64,000 nt of DNA, taken from positions 1 through 64,000 of the forward strand of contig CAWDDE010000003.1 in the NCBI GenBank assembly GCA_963801055.1, read 5' to 3'. A model generated the notes under the pieces. It worked only from the letters and a program-made list of their open reading frames with translations. It had not been told where the DNA came from and searched no databases. The translations under genes were made by a program, and so were the position numbers. Below, piece by piece: positions 1 through 13,018 of this stretch (position 1 is the stretch's first letter; the number at the start of each line of letters is the position of its first letter). The stretch comes from DASUPK01 sp963801055 (lineage in GTDB: Bacteria > Actinomycetota > Thermoleophilia > Solirubrobacterales > 70-9).

Positions 1-81
1 GACACCGGGCCCATGAACGCGGCCAGTCGATCTTGTCCTGCACATCGGCAGCAAGCCGCCGCATGTCCCATCGAAGAAAAA

Positions 82-178
82 TACAAGCACAGAGAGCACG
101 GAGAACACAGAGGTCACAGAGAAAGACAATGAATGGATTTCCCTTCCTCTGTGATCTCTGTGTTCTCCGTGTCTTGTG
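82..178. repeat. Long intergenic inverted repeat (CACAGAG-type hairpin)
   Basis: Two arms at about 95-121 and 146-173 are near-perfect reverse complements sharing the core CACGGAGAACACAGAG. They are separated by about 24 bp and would form a long hairpin just upstream of carB. I recall repeats of this 'cacagag/acggag' style as scattered intergenic elements in Planctomycetota genomes, which fits the neighbouring genes. No coding potential is convincing across it. It could serve as a transcript-end structure, but it has no T-run. Confidence 0.7.
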
Positions 179-254
179 GTTAATTCTTAGGGAATACAGG
201 AAACTTCTCGCGGAAGTGGACATCGAACCTCCGCTTCGATACATTCATCCGACT

Positions 255-3786
<3,532 letters not shown>

Positions 3787-3827
3787 ATTCCTGGCTGGGT
3801 CGCTGTGTGATATCATGTTCATATCGC

Positions 3828-4139
3828 ATGGTTGAGGCGCGTGACATCATCAGGTTCGCCGATGAATGTCACGGCGGTTCAAGCCGCGCAAGATCATCCT
3901 GTTTCGGTTCGTACGCATGCGGCGAGCCGACGGAAGGCGATTCGACGTGGACCTGGTGGTCGTAAGCCATATCGCGGCAGCAGCTTCGGGCGGCGGACGT
4001 TGAGGATTCGACTGGCGATCGACCGGTCATTTCCGATGGATCTGCTGGTGTCGCTCACCGAGCGGAAGCTGGCCGCGGCGTCGCAACGAGCGATCTGGTT
4101 CGTGCGAGAATCCCTAGAACAGGGAATCGCGCTCTATGA
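3828..4139 (+). CDS. Minimal nucleotidyltransferase (MNT) domain protein, MntA-like (frameshifted)
   Basis: Small protein of about 100 residues. After allowing two single-base shifts it reads FKPRKIILFGSYACGEPTEG followed by FDVDLVVV, the GSx10DxD signature of minimal nucleotidyltransferases, then RLAIDRSFPMDLLV and a C-terminal helix ending EQGIALYD. Such proteins pair with HEPN proteins as type VII-like toxin-antitoxin modules in which the MNT protein AMPylates the HEPN partner. The next gene begins at an ATGA overlap (4136-4139) and is HEPN-like, which supports the pair. It starts 41 bp after carB. Activity cannot be judged because of the indels. Confidence 0.65.
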
Positions 4140-4540
4140 CGCCGACAGACGAGACGTGGGTCGAGAAGGCCGAAGGCGACTTCAACGGCGTCTTAACTCA
4201 GCGCGCATCGCGGCAGCGCAGGCGATAATGACCTGATCTGCCTACCTGTGCCAGCAGATGCGTCGAGAAATACCTGAAGGCGCCGACTCCACGAAGCGGG
4301 CCTGCCAGATCCAGAAGACACACGACCTCGGAATTCCTCCTCGATCTGTCTGCTGCGCATCGAACGCGCTGTTGGGCGGTGGATGCGCCGACTACCGCTT
4401 GAGACGACTGATGAGTTCGCTGTGGTACTTCACGATATCCGGGAAGGAGAGCAACGTCGAAGGCCGACCACGCAAAGCGCTTCAGAAACCTGTAAGAAGA
4501 TGCAAGACCTTCCGCAGGCAGAGCCTTGGTCTTGCAGTGA
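4136..4540 (+). CDS. HEPN domain protein, putative toxin partner of the MNT protein (frameshifted)
   Basis: Begins MTPTDETWVEKAEGDFNGV at the ATGA overlap with the MNT gene. Through several frame changes it continues with a CQQ.VEKYLKA helix, a KTHDLG segment, LDLSAAHRTR and TTDEFAVVLRYPG. This helix order and the CQQ..EKYLKA and KTHDL motifs are those of the HEPN family that accompanies MNT domains. The 3' end is uncertain (about 4535-4545) because the frame is broken close to the convergent SirB1-like gene that ends at 4549. HEPN proteins of such pairs are RNases in several systems, but the catalytic R-x4-6-H motif cannot be confidently placed here. Confidence 0.55.
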
Positions 4541-4548
4541 AGTGCCGC

Positions 4549-5407
4549 TTACGTGGTCAGCACTTCCAGCAGCTGCTTCAAGTCCGACTTCTGCGGGTCG
4601 TCGGGATTGTCTTTCAGGTATGGTCCAGCCACACCGACGCCGGGCTGCGACAGGCCGATCCTCGCAAGCACCAGGGCCAGATCGCGCTGCAAGTGCGGCT
4701 GCCTCGGCCAGAGGAGCATTTCCAGCTCGAGCATCGCGGCCACATCGGAGTAGTGCCCCGCGCCGCCGAAGACGTGCAGGAGGTTCTGGAGCATCCGCGT
4801 GAGCCAGTGCAGGTTCGAGACCGGCTCGAGGTAATCGTCGGACCACTCGACCTCCGGCCCGAAGCGCTCGCGGACCATTTCCTGGGCCTCGTCGGGCGTC
4901 AGCATGCGCCCGCCGCTGAAGGGGTCGACCAGCATCATCCTGTCGTCGACTTCGACGGCGCACATGAAGTGCCCGGGCAGGCCGATGCCGTGAACGCGCA
5001 TGCCGAGCCGCTGGGCGACCAGCTTGTAGATCAGGCTGAGCGTGATCGGCAGCCCGCGCTTGGTGTTCAGGACCGCCGGGCAGATAGCTGTTGGAAGCGA
5101 CGTAGTAGTTCTCGCTGTTGCCGCGGAAGCCGATCTCGTCGAACAGGTGCTCGTGCAGGTGCGCCAGCAGCGCCTGCGGCTGCGGGCCGCGCACGCGCTT
5201 GCGGATCGTTTCGGCGTAGGTCTGGATCGTCGAATCGATGTAGGCCGGGTTGGCCGACGGGCACCTGGTGCATCGAGATGGCATCGCGCCATGAAGCAGC
5301 GCATCGCGGCGAGTCGATCGTCGCGACCTGCCGTCGCAGCAGCTCGAACGCGGCAGGCGTGCAGCAGAGCGGCAGCGAGGGATTAATCGGCTTGGTGTCG
5401 TCGCCAT
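4549..5407 (-). CDS. SirB1/transglutaminase-like protein (UPF0162 type)
   Basis: About 285 residues, with a 5' part spread over two frames. The clear core reads NYYVASNSYLPAVLNTKRG, PITLSLIYKLVAQRLGM, GIGLPGHFMCAV, LVDPFSGGRMLTPDEA and then a TPR-like C-terminus (LLWPRQPHLQRDLALVLARIGL). The RGLPITLSLIY and GLPGHFM motifs with the following LVDPF are typical of the transglutaminase-like/TPR proteins named SirB1. In other bacteria members are linked to regulation but have no agreed biochemical role. The ATG at 5407 gives a natural N-terminus; indels lie near 5080 and 5260. It ends tail-to-tail against the HEPN gene. Confidence 0.75.
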
Positions 5408-5539
5408 GGGACTGTTTATCCGATTCGACAACAAGTATCGGATAAAACCCCCTTCCTGGGCAAGATTATTTGGGATTTTCGTCCCATAACGGGCGGCGGC
5501 GACGGAAAGCTGGTGGCCAAGATGCCACGGTGACAAGGC

Positions 5540-5640
5540 GAAGGGGAATTGCGTAGTCGCAGAGTCCGGACGCGGATTGACTGCGGACTGCGACTGCGGA
5601 CTGTGGACTTGCTTCTGTTCAATCGCATTTCGTAATCCGC
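5540..5640. repeat. Short-unit GACTGCGGACTG repeat tract, intergenic
   Basis: The stretch from about 5565 to 5610 repeats the unit ACTGCGGACTG with variations (gactgcggactgcgactgcg..., then gactgtggactt) and is followed by TTCGTAATCCGCAATC. The rest of 5410-5650 shows no convincing gene on either strand. The unit resembles other low-complexity intergenic repeats of planctomycete genomes (from memory). Confidence 0.55.
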
Positions 5641-5654
5641 AATCTCTTCACCTT

Positions 5655-5975
5655 GTCACGACGCCAGGTGCACGCGCGGCGGCCGCGGCGACGTTCTGGG
5701 AACTCCAGAACCGATGCACCGCGCGGGCGAGCTGAACGAGTTCGGTGCGGCAGGCGGCCGATCGAACGGGCCGGCTCGATCGCCGAGCCACTCGATGCCG
5801 CGGTCGATCGCGCGGGCAGCAGCCAAAGCGCTCGGTCGTTTCGTCCAGGACCTCCTTGACCGCGCGGTGCGGGTGACAGATGCTGCTGCGAGGTCAGGTG
5901 GTTAAGGATCACGTCGGAATCGACGTCGGGTTTGCGGCTGGTTTGCGATTGATCGGCGGCACGTGCGGTCTCCTG
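5655..5975 (-). CDS. Hypothetical protein, frameshifted, low confidence
   Basis: On the minus strand, sequence with protein-like character runs across three frames: DSDVILNHLTSQQHLSPAPR, AVKEVLDETTERFG, AARAIDRGIEWLGDRAGPFD, then TELVQLARAVHRFWSSQN and a stop after ARAPGVVT. The helix-like, charged composition suggests a real small protein damaged by indels. I recognise no family and see no partner gene. It is divergent from the promoter at 6079. Confidence 0.3.
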
Positions 5976-6078
5976 CCTTGGGGTCCAAGTTCAGCAGTGT
6001 AGGCAGCTTGGGCGTGTTCGCGCCACAAAACGCGGCACGGCAGACTTTCAACAGAGTTGATTGGAAAAAACCCCCGGC

Positions 6079-6107
6079 TTGACAAGTTAGTTAGTGTATA
6101 CTATAGT
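6079..6107 (+). promoter_or_regulatory. Consensus sigma-70 promoter
   Basis: TTGACA at 6079-6084 and TATAGT at 6102-6107 are separated by exactly 17 bp, in an AT-rich patch within an otherwise GC-rich region. It lies about 42 bp upstream of the zinc-ribbon membrane protein start (ATG 6149, preceded by AGAAGGAG at 6131-6138). The spacer contains tandem GTTAGTTAG. Confidence 0.65.
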
Positions 6108-6148
6108 TAATGTCGGGCATGATGGGGGTCAGAAGGAGACGCAGGACG

Positions 6149-8732
6149 ATGGAACAGCGGCAAGACGAGGTATCTGCCCGGTTTGTGGCCGACCGGTCAG
6201 CCGGCGACTTGCTCGCACGGCGAGACCGCGGGAGCATCTCCCGCGCGGTGCACGTGGCGATGCCCGCCGCCGCCGCTCGTGCCTCCGTCCATCGCGCACC
6301 GCTCTGCGCGACGAATCGTGACTGCCCCCGACGACACGTCAGCGGCGATCGCATCATGCAGATCCTGCTCGACCCGCGCAGCATCCAGTGGCTGCTGGGC
6401 TCGGGTGGCGTGCTGCTGACGGCGGCATGGTAATCTGGCTGGCGAGCCTGGGCGTCTTTGAGAACCCGATGGTCGTGGCCGCGACGCTGGGCACGGGAAC
6501 CGTCGCCCTGCTCGGCGCCGGGTGGTGGGTCATCCGCAAGACCGATCTGAAGCTGGCCGGGCAAGCGTGTCACGCTGCTCGCGTGCCTGGTCATGCCGCT
6601 GAACCTGTGGTTCTACCATTCGCACAATCTGGTGACGCTCGACGGCAAGCTCTGGGTCGCGGCCGTCGTGTGCTGCGTGCTGTATGCCGCATCGGCGCTG
6701 GTGCTGCGCGATCCGCTGTTCGTCTACGTGCTGACGGCCGGCGTCGCGGGCACGGGCCTGCTGATCCTTGCGGACCTGCACAAGTTCGCGGAGATCGCGG
6801 CTGCCGTCGATGATGCTCGTGGTCATGGGCCTGATCGGCATCCACGTCGAGCGCGCGTTCGCCGACAACGACGGGCCGCTTCAGCCGCAAACGCTTCGGG
6901 CTGGCGTTTTTTTTCTCCGGACAGCTCTGCTCGCCGGCTGGCTCTGCTGCTGCTGGCGCAGGCTACCACGTGGATAATCAAGCCGATTCTTCCGGCATTT
7001 CAGATCATCGCCCCTGAAATCACCACCGTCCAACGCTCAAGCTGGTGGCGATCGCGCTGGTGCTCGCAGCCGCGTACTGCCTATGTCTACTCGGAGCTGC
7101 TGGTCCGTCGCGTCGGGTCATACGTCTATGCCGCCGCTTTCACGCTGCTGTGGGCCGAGTTGCTTGGCCTGCAAGTGCTCAATCTCCGCTACGGCCCGAG
7201 ATGATTCTCGCGGTCGTCAGCCTCACCGCGCTGGCGTTGAACGTCGGCCTCGCGTGCTCAAGTCGCAGCCGCGGTTCAGTCGTGCGCTGGCGCTGCTGGC
7301 GATCCTTCTCAGCGTGGTGCCGGTCGCGTACGGGCTGCTTCTGCACCTGCACCACGCATGCGATGAGCTACGGGATTTGGCCGTACGAAGTCACGGGAGG
7401 CTTCGTCTGTGCGATGGTGCTCGCCGGCGGCGTGCAGGTCGGCGCGTTCATCCATCGCCAGTCCGAATCGCCTTTGGCCAGGACATATCTCTTCCTGACC
7501 GCGCGCCGCGACGTTCGTTGGGGCGGCTGGGCTGCTCTCGGTGCTGGGCGCGTCACCTGGTCGACCCAGGCGCCGATTCTGATGCTCATTCCCATCGCAT
7601 ACCTGGTCGCATCCCGAATCTGGCGCGACGGATCAATCGGCGCAATTCGCTGCTGGCGGTCGCTCGTGTCATGACCGGTGCGATGCTGTTTTCGGTGCTG
7701 GTCAGTGCCACGCACCTCGCCCGCGCCCGTGTTCGAACCTGTCCACGGCCAGACTGCCAACTTGCCACTGGCGATCTTCTTTGCGGAAGGCGCCGTCTTC
7801 TATGCGGCCATCGCCGCGATCCGCAAACAGGCACGTCACATTTACTTGGCCACCGCGATGGCCGGCGCCGCTATGGCAGGTGCTCGGCTTGTCTCATGCT
7901 CAGACAGAATCGTATATGCTCACATTTGGCGGGCTGGGCTTGGCCATGCTCACCGTCGCTTCGCTCTCGACCTGGCGGACTGCATGTCCAACCCGCCGCC
8001 TCACGCAGCGGCGCAGCATTGTTGACCCTGTCGATGCTCAGCTCCAACCTGATGGTACTCGGGCGATTGGTCGGCAATGCGGCGGATCTGGGGCAATGCT
8101 TCCCTCCTTGGTGTGATGACGTTGCTCACACTCGCCGCCGCCATCGTGATCGGTCGGTCACCGTGGCGTCGAGCGTTCACAGTGATGGCGGTCGCCACGC
8201 TGGCTTGGCGTGCATCGTTTTTGGGAGCGCTGATTCAGCTCAGCGGATGGCAGAAGGTGGAGATCTTCTGTGTCCTGGCCGGGCTGGCGCTGCTGGTCGC
8301 AGGTCACATCGGGTGGTTCCGTGAGCAAGGCGAGCCGAATAACGCCGTCAGCTTCAACCTCATGTTCGGCGCACTGCTGGCCGGTGTGCCGTTGATGATC
8401 GCGTCGGCGATCAACCGGTTCGGGTGACGATTTCCATGCCGGATGAAATCGGTCTGGTGACGCTCGGCGCCCTGATGCTGGTGACCGGGCTGATGCTCCA
8501 GCTTCGCTCAACGACGATCACCGGCGGATCGCTGCTGACGCTGCATGTGGCGATGCTGCTGGCATTCGCCGGGTGGAGAGCACAGCTCGCCGTCGGTGCG
8601 TACCTGACGATGGGCGGAGGCGCGATCTTCCTGATCGGGCTCGGGCTGGCGCTGTATCGCGAACAGCTCCTGGCGTTGCCGGCGCGGATCAAGCGCCGCG
8701 AAGGAGTCTTCCGCGTGCTTGCCTGGAGGTAA
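6149..8732 (+). CDS. Large multi-pass membrane protein with N-terminal zinc ribbon (frameshifted)
   Basis: About 860 codons in pieces. Near the start, one frame reads CPVCGRPVSRRL, a zinc-ribbon knuckle. A linker ends IAHRSARRIV, followed by many hydrophobic segments: IQWLLGSGGVLLTA, MVIWLASLGVF, VVAATLGTGTVALLGAGWWV, then VMPLNLWFYHSHNLVTLDGK, WVAAVVCCVLYAASALVL and so on to the C-terminal LMLVTGLMLQLR, FLIGLGLALYREQLLAL and ARIKRREGVFRVLAW. I recognise the overall type (zinc ribbon plus about 20 membrane helices, seen in Planctomycetota) but know of no function. It has its own promoter at 6079 and a hairpin after the stop at 8745. More than ten indels interrupt it. Confidence 0.6.
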
Positions 8733-8744
8733 GGACGATCGTTA

Positions 8745-8776
8745 GGCTGCCGGTCGCGATGGATCGACCGGCAGCC
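8745..8776. terminator. Perfect 12-bp stem-loop downstream of the membrane protein gene
   Basis: GGCTGCCGGTCG (8745-8756) and CGACCGGCAGCC (8765-8776) pair perfectly around an 8-nt loop, 13 bp after the preceding stop codon. There is no long T-run (only ATTTC follows), so it is terminator-like rather than a textbook intrinsic terminator. Confidence 0.5.
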
Positions 8777-8799
8777 ATTTCGCACGGGTTCCTGGCGCG

Positions 8800-10477
8800 C
8801 ATGGCGTAGTGGCGGTCGCGGTGCTTCTGACCGACTGGCCGGCCCTGGCGACACAAGCTGGAAGGCATCGAGCCAGACGCGATGAACCTGCGAGGCAACG
8901 CGGACTTCGAATCCGCCCACGCTTCGCAGTGTTCTGCGTTACTGGAAGGCGCCGGCGTTCGATATCTACGCACCGCTCGCGTTCACCGTCTGGGGCATCA
9001 CGCTGCAGCCGTTTCTCACACCCCCAACGCGCCACGCGAGCATCAGCTCATCGCCTGGCCTTTCCACGCGGCCAACGTTGTGGCTCACCTGTTGGCCGCC
9101 TTGATCGTGCTGGAGCTACTGACACGGGCTGAGCGGCTCGGTCCTGGCGGCGACGTTCGCGGCGCTGGTTTTCGCGCTGCATCCGCTGGCGGTGGAACCG
9201 GTGGCGTGGGCATCGGGACTCAAAGACGTGCTCGCGGGGATGCTTGGACTGGCGGCCATTCTGCTGTACGTCGATTCACGACCATCGACCACGAGATACG
9301 TTCTCTCTTTCGCACTGTTGGTGCTGTCAATGCTCGCCAAGCCATCCGCGGTCGTCGTACCCGCGATCGCCCTGTTGCTGGACGCAGCCACCGCACCGCG
9401 CCGGCTCAAGTCCGCGATCGTGAGATCGATCCCATGGTTCGTGTTGTCGATTCCCTTCATGGTTATCGCACAGCGCACCAACTGGCCCTACAGATCACAC
9501 CGCTCTCCCTGCCTGACAAGTCGCTGGTTGCCCTCGACGCACTGGGTTTCTACTTATGCAAACTGCTCTGGCCGATGCGTCTCGCTTCCGACTATGGACG
9601 CACGCCGGAACTGGTCGTCGCTCGCGGCTGGAATTCGCTGACCTGGATTGTTCCGATCGTCTTGATCGCGGCCGCTGCGGTGCTGTTTCGAAGATCCGTC
9701 AAGCCGCTCGTGGCTTCGGCGCTGTTCGTTGTCGCCCTGGTGCCAATGCTCGGCCTGCTGCCATTCGACTTTCAGGCGTACTCGACAGTCGCAGACCACT
9801 ATGCGTATTTGGCGCTGTTCGGTGCCGGGCATGGCGGTCGCGTGGCTGGTCGCACATTGGAACAGACCGGCGACGCATGGGTCTGCGGCGTCGTCTGCCT
9901 CATCCTCGCCGTGCTCAGCTTCGCCAGGTCTGGATGTGGCGCGTACGCGGAGCATTTCCCAACAGACGCTCGCCGCCAACCCCGACTCGTGGCACTCACC
10001 TGAATCTGGGGCAGATCGCCTTGAGCGAGCATCGGCTGGATGATGCGTATGATGCGCGCCCGACTGGCGGCGCAGTTCATGCCGCAAGCGTCCAAAGATC
10101 AGGTGCTGCTGGGGCAGGCGCATGCGGCCCTGAAGCAATACCCCGCGGCAATCGCAGCATATGAGGCCGCGCTGCGATTGGCACCGACGGATGTTTCGGC
10201 ACATGTCGGTCTCGCCGATGCCCTGGCCGATTCGGGCGAGCATCAGCGGGCGATCGACCAATACCTCAAGGCGCTGCAAATCGCCCCGCGCGATGTTGTC
10301 GCGTCGAGCAACCTCGCATCGGTCTATGCCGAAACGGGAAACTTCGCCCAGGCGATCCGGTGGTACGACTGGGCGTTGGCGATCGATCCGACCTTCGCCC
10401 GCCCCCAGTGCCGGGCGAGAGCATACTGGCCAGGCAACTTGAGCAGCCACGATGATCGCCCGGCTTCGGTCGGATAA
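8800..10477 (+). CDS. TMTC-like membrane protein with C-terminal TPRs (frameshifted)
   Basis: An N-terminal multi-membrane part contains RYWKAPAFDIYAPLAFTVWG, AANVVAHLLAALIVLELL, FALHPLAVEPVAWASGLKD, LSMLAKPSAVVVPAIALLLD and LPFDFQAYSTVADHYAYLAL. It is followed by three TPRs (about 10090-10400: YPAAIAAYEAALRLAPTDVS, HQRAIDQYLKALQIAPRDVV, FAQAIRWYDWALAIDPTFA). The HPLAVEPVAWASGLKD and STVADHYAYLAL motifs and the membrane-plus-TPR design match the TMTC/PMT-like glycosyltransferase family, which transfers sugars from lipid carriers across the membrane; many bacterial members are uncharacterised. The start lies between 8760 and 8890 and cannot be fixed because of indels. A tRNA-like T-arm at about 8908-8924 falls inside this frame and is not a tRNA. 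Confidence 0.65.
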
Positions 10478-10497
10478 CTTTTGGAGCGTGCGTGCCG

Positions 10498-11970
10498 TCA
10501 GCACTGCTTTCCCTTCGTCTCAATAGCTATTAGCGACGCCTTGGCCAGGTACATCCCGAACTCCCGTATCGCCGGAAAGGGGTCCGACTTCAGAATCGTC
10601 AGCCGGACTTTCCAACCGTGACCTTGTCGAAACGATCGACCTTCCGCTCGCCGATCGTCGTGCCTTGCGACAGCAGCTTCCAGTCGCTGTCGACCTGGCC
10701 TTCGACCCTGTATTGCTTGCACGCGGCCCGTCAGGCCGGCGGCTTCTCGATGGCGATCGCGTTGATGTCCAGCGGGCCCTCGGTGTCGACTTCGAGCGTG
10801 ATGCTCGCCGGCGTCGTCGTCCGTGGCCCAGTAGGTCTTCTCGTCGCCGTCGACGCTTTTTCGCCGCCGAATTCGCGCGAGCCGTTCCGCGGACGTTGCC
10901 GGCGTTCGATCGGGCGGTGCAGGGCGAGGTCCGGGCCGAGCTCCGGGTCGACTCCGTCTTCAGATCCGGCAGGCGCTGACGGTCGGTCGGCAAGCCTCGC
11001 GGCGTGTTGGAGGCGTAGCCGATGTTCTTCAGCGCCTGCGGCCCGAGCCGCTCCTCGAGTTGTGCCAGGTACAGACTCTGCGGCGTGACCGCGCGCCGTG
11101 CGAATCGAACGCCTTCGCGGCAGGATCGGCTCCGGGTCGAACGGCCGCGCGGTCTGATCGCGCTCGGCCGATGCAGCCGATCGCCCAGTTCATCGCGCCC
11201 GGCGGGTTCTGGATGACGTAACGTCTTGGCGACGCAGTTCCACGCGACGGCCCAGCCCATCGTCCAGCCATGGCCGGAGCCCATCGACGCCGCGGTTCAT
11301 GAAATCGATGCCGCCTTCGGGCACCGGCAGTTGTCGACGAGCAGGCCCGTGGCCCATCGCTGGTGCGGCTGGACGGCTGCCGTGGCCGTCGAACGTGCAG
11401 TTGAGCAGCACGTTCGGCCCGGCGATGCGGCTGCCGGTCCAGACGAAGTACATGTTGTCGCCGGTGACGCGCAGCGATCGATGAGGATCTGGCTGCCTTC
11501 GATGCTGAAGTCGGTGGGCTTGGATGCGCCGAGGTTCGGATAGGTGTGCTTCACCACGACCTGCTGCATCGTGATGCGCTTGCCCGCGAGCACCGTGCGT
11601 TCATCGTTTCATCGCAATACACGTCGCGCACCCAGCAGTCTTCGCCGCCGACGCGGATCGCCGAATAGGGCGCTGGCCGTACGGCTGATCTCCATGGCGG
11701 CGGCATTGGATGTGCAGCCGCTCGACGCCGACATGCGTGACGCGCTGCGCCGGCCGCAGCTTTGAGACCTCGTGCCCGGCGGATTCAGAAACTTCGCATC
11801 GTACGAATCGGCCAGCGGGACATCGATCGTGATCTTGTTGCCGTCAATCGCGGTGATGGTGCGTTCGCTGACGCCGCTGCGGCTGGTGCCGATCCAGGTC
11901 TGCGGGCCGGCCATCGCGCGTGAGGTGTCCATCTGCATGAACTTGACCCAGGCGGCAGTGGCAGCGCCGT
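10498..11970 (-). CDS. Right-handed beta-helix protein with discoidin-like C-terminus, 5'-truncated at the join
   Basis: Read leftwards from the join: AAWVKFMQMDTSRAMAG, TWIGTSRSGVSERTITAIDG, NKITIDVPLADSYDAKFLNP, then beta-helix-type text (ITMQQVVVKHTYPN, DFSIEGSQILIDRC) and a C-terminal module LDINAIAIEKPPA ... RLTILKSDPFPAIREFGMYL. The latter resembles the C-terminal galactose-binding-like module of glycan-active enzymes. Proteins of this build are secreted or surface polysaccharide-active proteins. Several indels are present. The N-terminal part (signal peptide and first domain) is missing because the sequence switches to a GT8 gene at about 11,970. It converges with the TMTC-like gene, only 20 bp apart. 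Confidence 0.6.
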
Positions 11971-11985
11971 GCGGTTATATGGCTG
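11955..11985. other. Junction between two genomes (chimeric join)
   Basis: On the minus strand the GT8 reading frame (HFAGVPKPWQPYN) runs straight into the frame of the beta-helix gene (TAAWVKFMQMD). Both genes are truncated here: GT8 loses its C-terminus and the beta-helix protein its N-terminus. To the left, gene types and repeats are planctomycete-like; to the right, actinobacterial. No transposase, integrase, tRNA or long direct repeat is visible at the point. Confidence 0.75.
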
Positions 11986-12801
11986 CCATGGCTTTGGCAC
12001 GCCGGCGAAGTGAAGCACTGCTGCATCGCGGTAGAGGTTGGCGCGGTTATGACGAAGCAAATCCGTAAGTTCAGTGCGAGGTAGGTCAGGCCTATGCATC
12101 ATCAGGACTTGTACGTTCCATCGGAAGTCAAGCTCATGCCAATTGGCCAATGCGGCGTTCATGGCGTCCTGGTCTCCGAAGCCCAGTACCTCTCCGAACT
12201 CACGGGCGAATCCGAGGGCCCGGTTGGCAAACCCTTCTGTTCGCCAATGCCTCACATCTATCACGAGGACGCCGTTGTTGAAATACGGTTTCGGCTCAAC
12301 GAGCCCACGCAGGTTTGACAACTCGCTGTCGGTGCGGGGGATAGCAAAATCCTTCACAGCGGCCAAAGGCGCGCCGCCGAGATCCATCTGGAAGAGGGGT
12401 GATAAGTCCTGTTTGACGACGATATCCCCATCCAGGTACACGGCTCTTCGGATGTTCGGTGGCAACAGCTCCGGTATCAAGAGGCGCGCATAGGAAGTCG
12501 GAGTGATATGCGCGAGCGGATGATCGAGCAGACGTTCCGACGGAACTTCCATCCAGCGAATCTCGCGGCTAGCCACGCTGAGGGCGACCTTATTCAGCCG
12601 GTCTCGGGATGCTTCGGCTACGCCGTTATCCAGGATGAAGACCTCCGGTTCGATGCCTGGAGACAGGCGCTCAAGGGCCGTGTGCATCGCGACGGCCGTG
12701 GCTCGGGCGAATCCTTCATCGGCGGCGAAGACGAGGGCGAATTCGATCCCTGGCTGTTGATGACAAGGGACTTCCGCGTGCAGGGTCGGCATGTCTGGCA
12801 C
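11970..12801 (-). CDS. Glycosyltransferase family 8 protein, 3'-truncated
   Basis: GT8 retaining glycosyltransferase domain (nucleotide-sugar-dependent, cytoplasmic side of the membrane). Visible: the N-terminal strand EFALVFAADEGFARATAVAM, the metal-binding DGD in AVYLDGDIVVKQDL, the acceptor-region FNNGVLVIDVRHWR, GDQDAMNAAL (GDQD motif) and the C-terminal HFAGVPKPWQPYN. Starts at 12801 (MPDMPTLH) or 12792 (MPTLH). About 275 residues remain before the protein runs into unrelated sequence at the join, so the final residues are lost. First gene of the surface-polysaccharide region and divergent from the GT2 gene at 13019. Confidence 0.85.
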
Positions 12802-13018
12802 GGTCGGGTTGGCCTAAGGTAATGAGAACGTCCACAGTGGGCTTGAGAAGCTCCGCATTGACAGGAAGCAGTACATCGCCGCTTCCGGGGGGCTGGGCGG
12901 AAGTCCAGGGCGAAGCCACCCCACCTGGCCACTATTCTCGCGCACTGGTGGTATCCATGAGAACGCCGAGCCGGGCGGTGTGCCTGGGCGGGATCTCGAC
13001 TTGGGCCACGGTGCCGGA
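12802..13018. other. Intergenic region between divergent glycosyltransferase genes
   Basis: 217 bp between the GT8 start (minus) and the GT2 start (plus). Open frames are short and of unconvincing composition on both strands. It should hold the two divergent promoters, but I see no clear -35/-10 pair. Confidence 0.4.

Noticed and set aside
8905..8930. tRNA T-arm-like sequence (GCGGACTTCGAATCCGC)
   Set aside because: The loop register is wrong (CTTCGAA), no acceptor, D or anticodon arms surround it, and it lies within the TMTC-like coding region.
11955..11985. Site-specific integration or genomic island boundary
   Set aside because: No integrase, tRNA, attachment repeat or transposase nearby, and both genes are partial, which suits a chimeric contig better.
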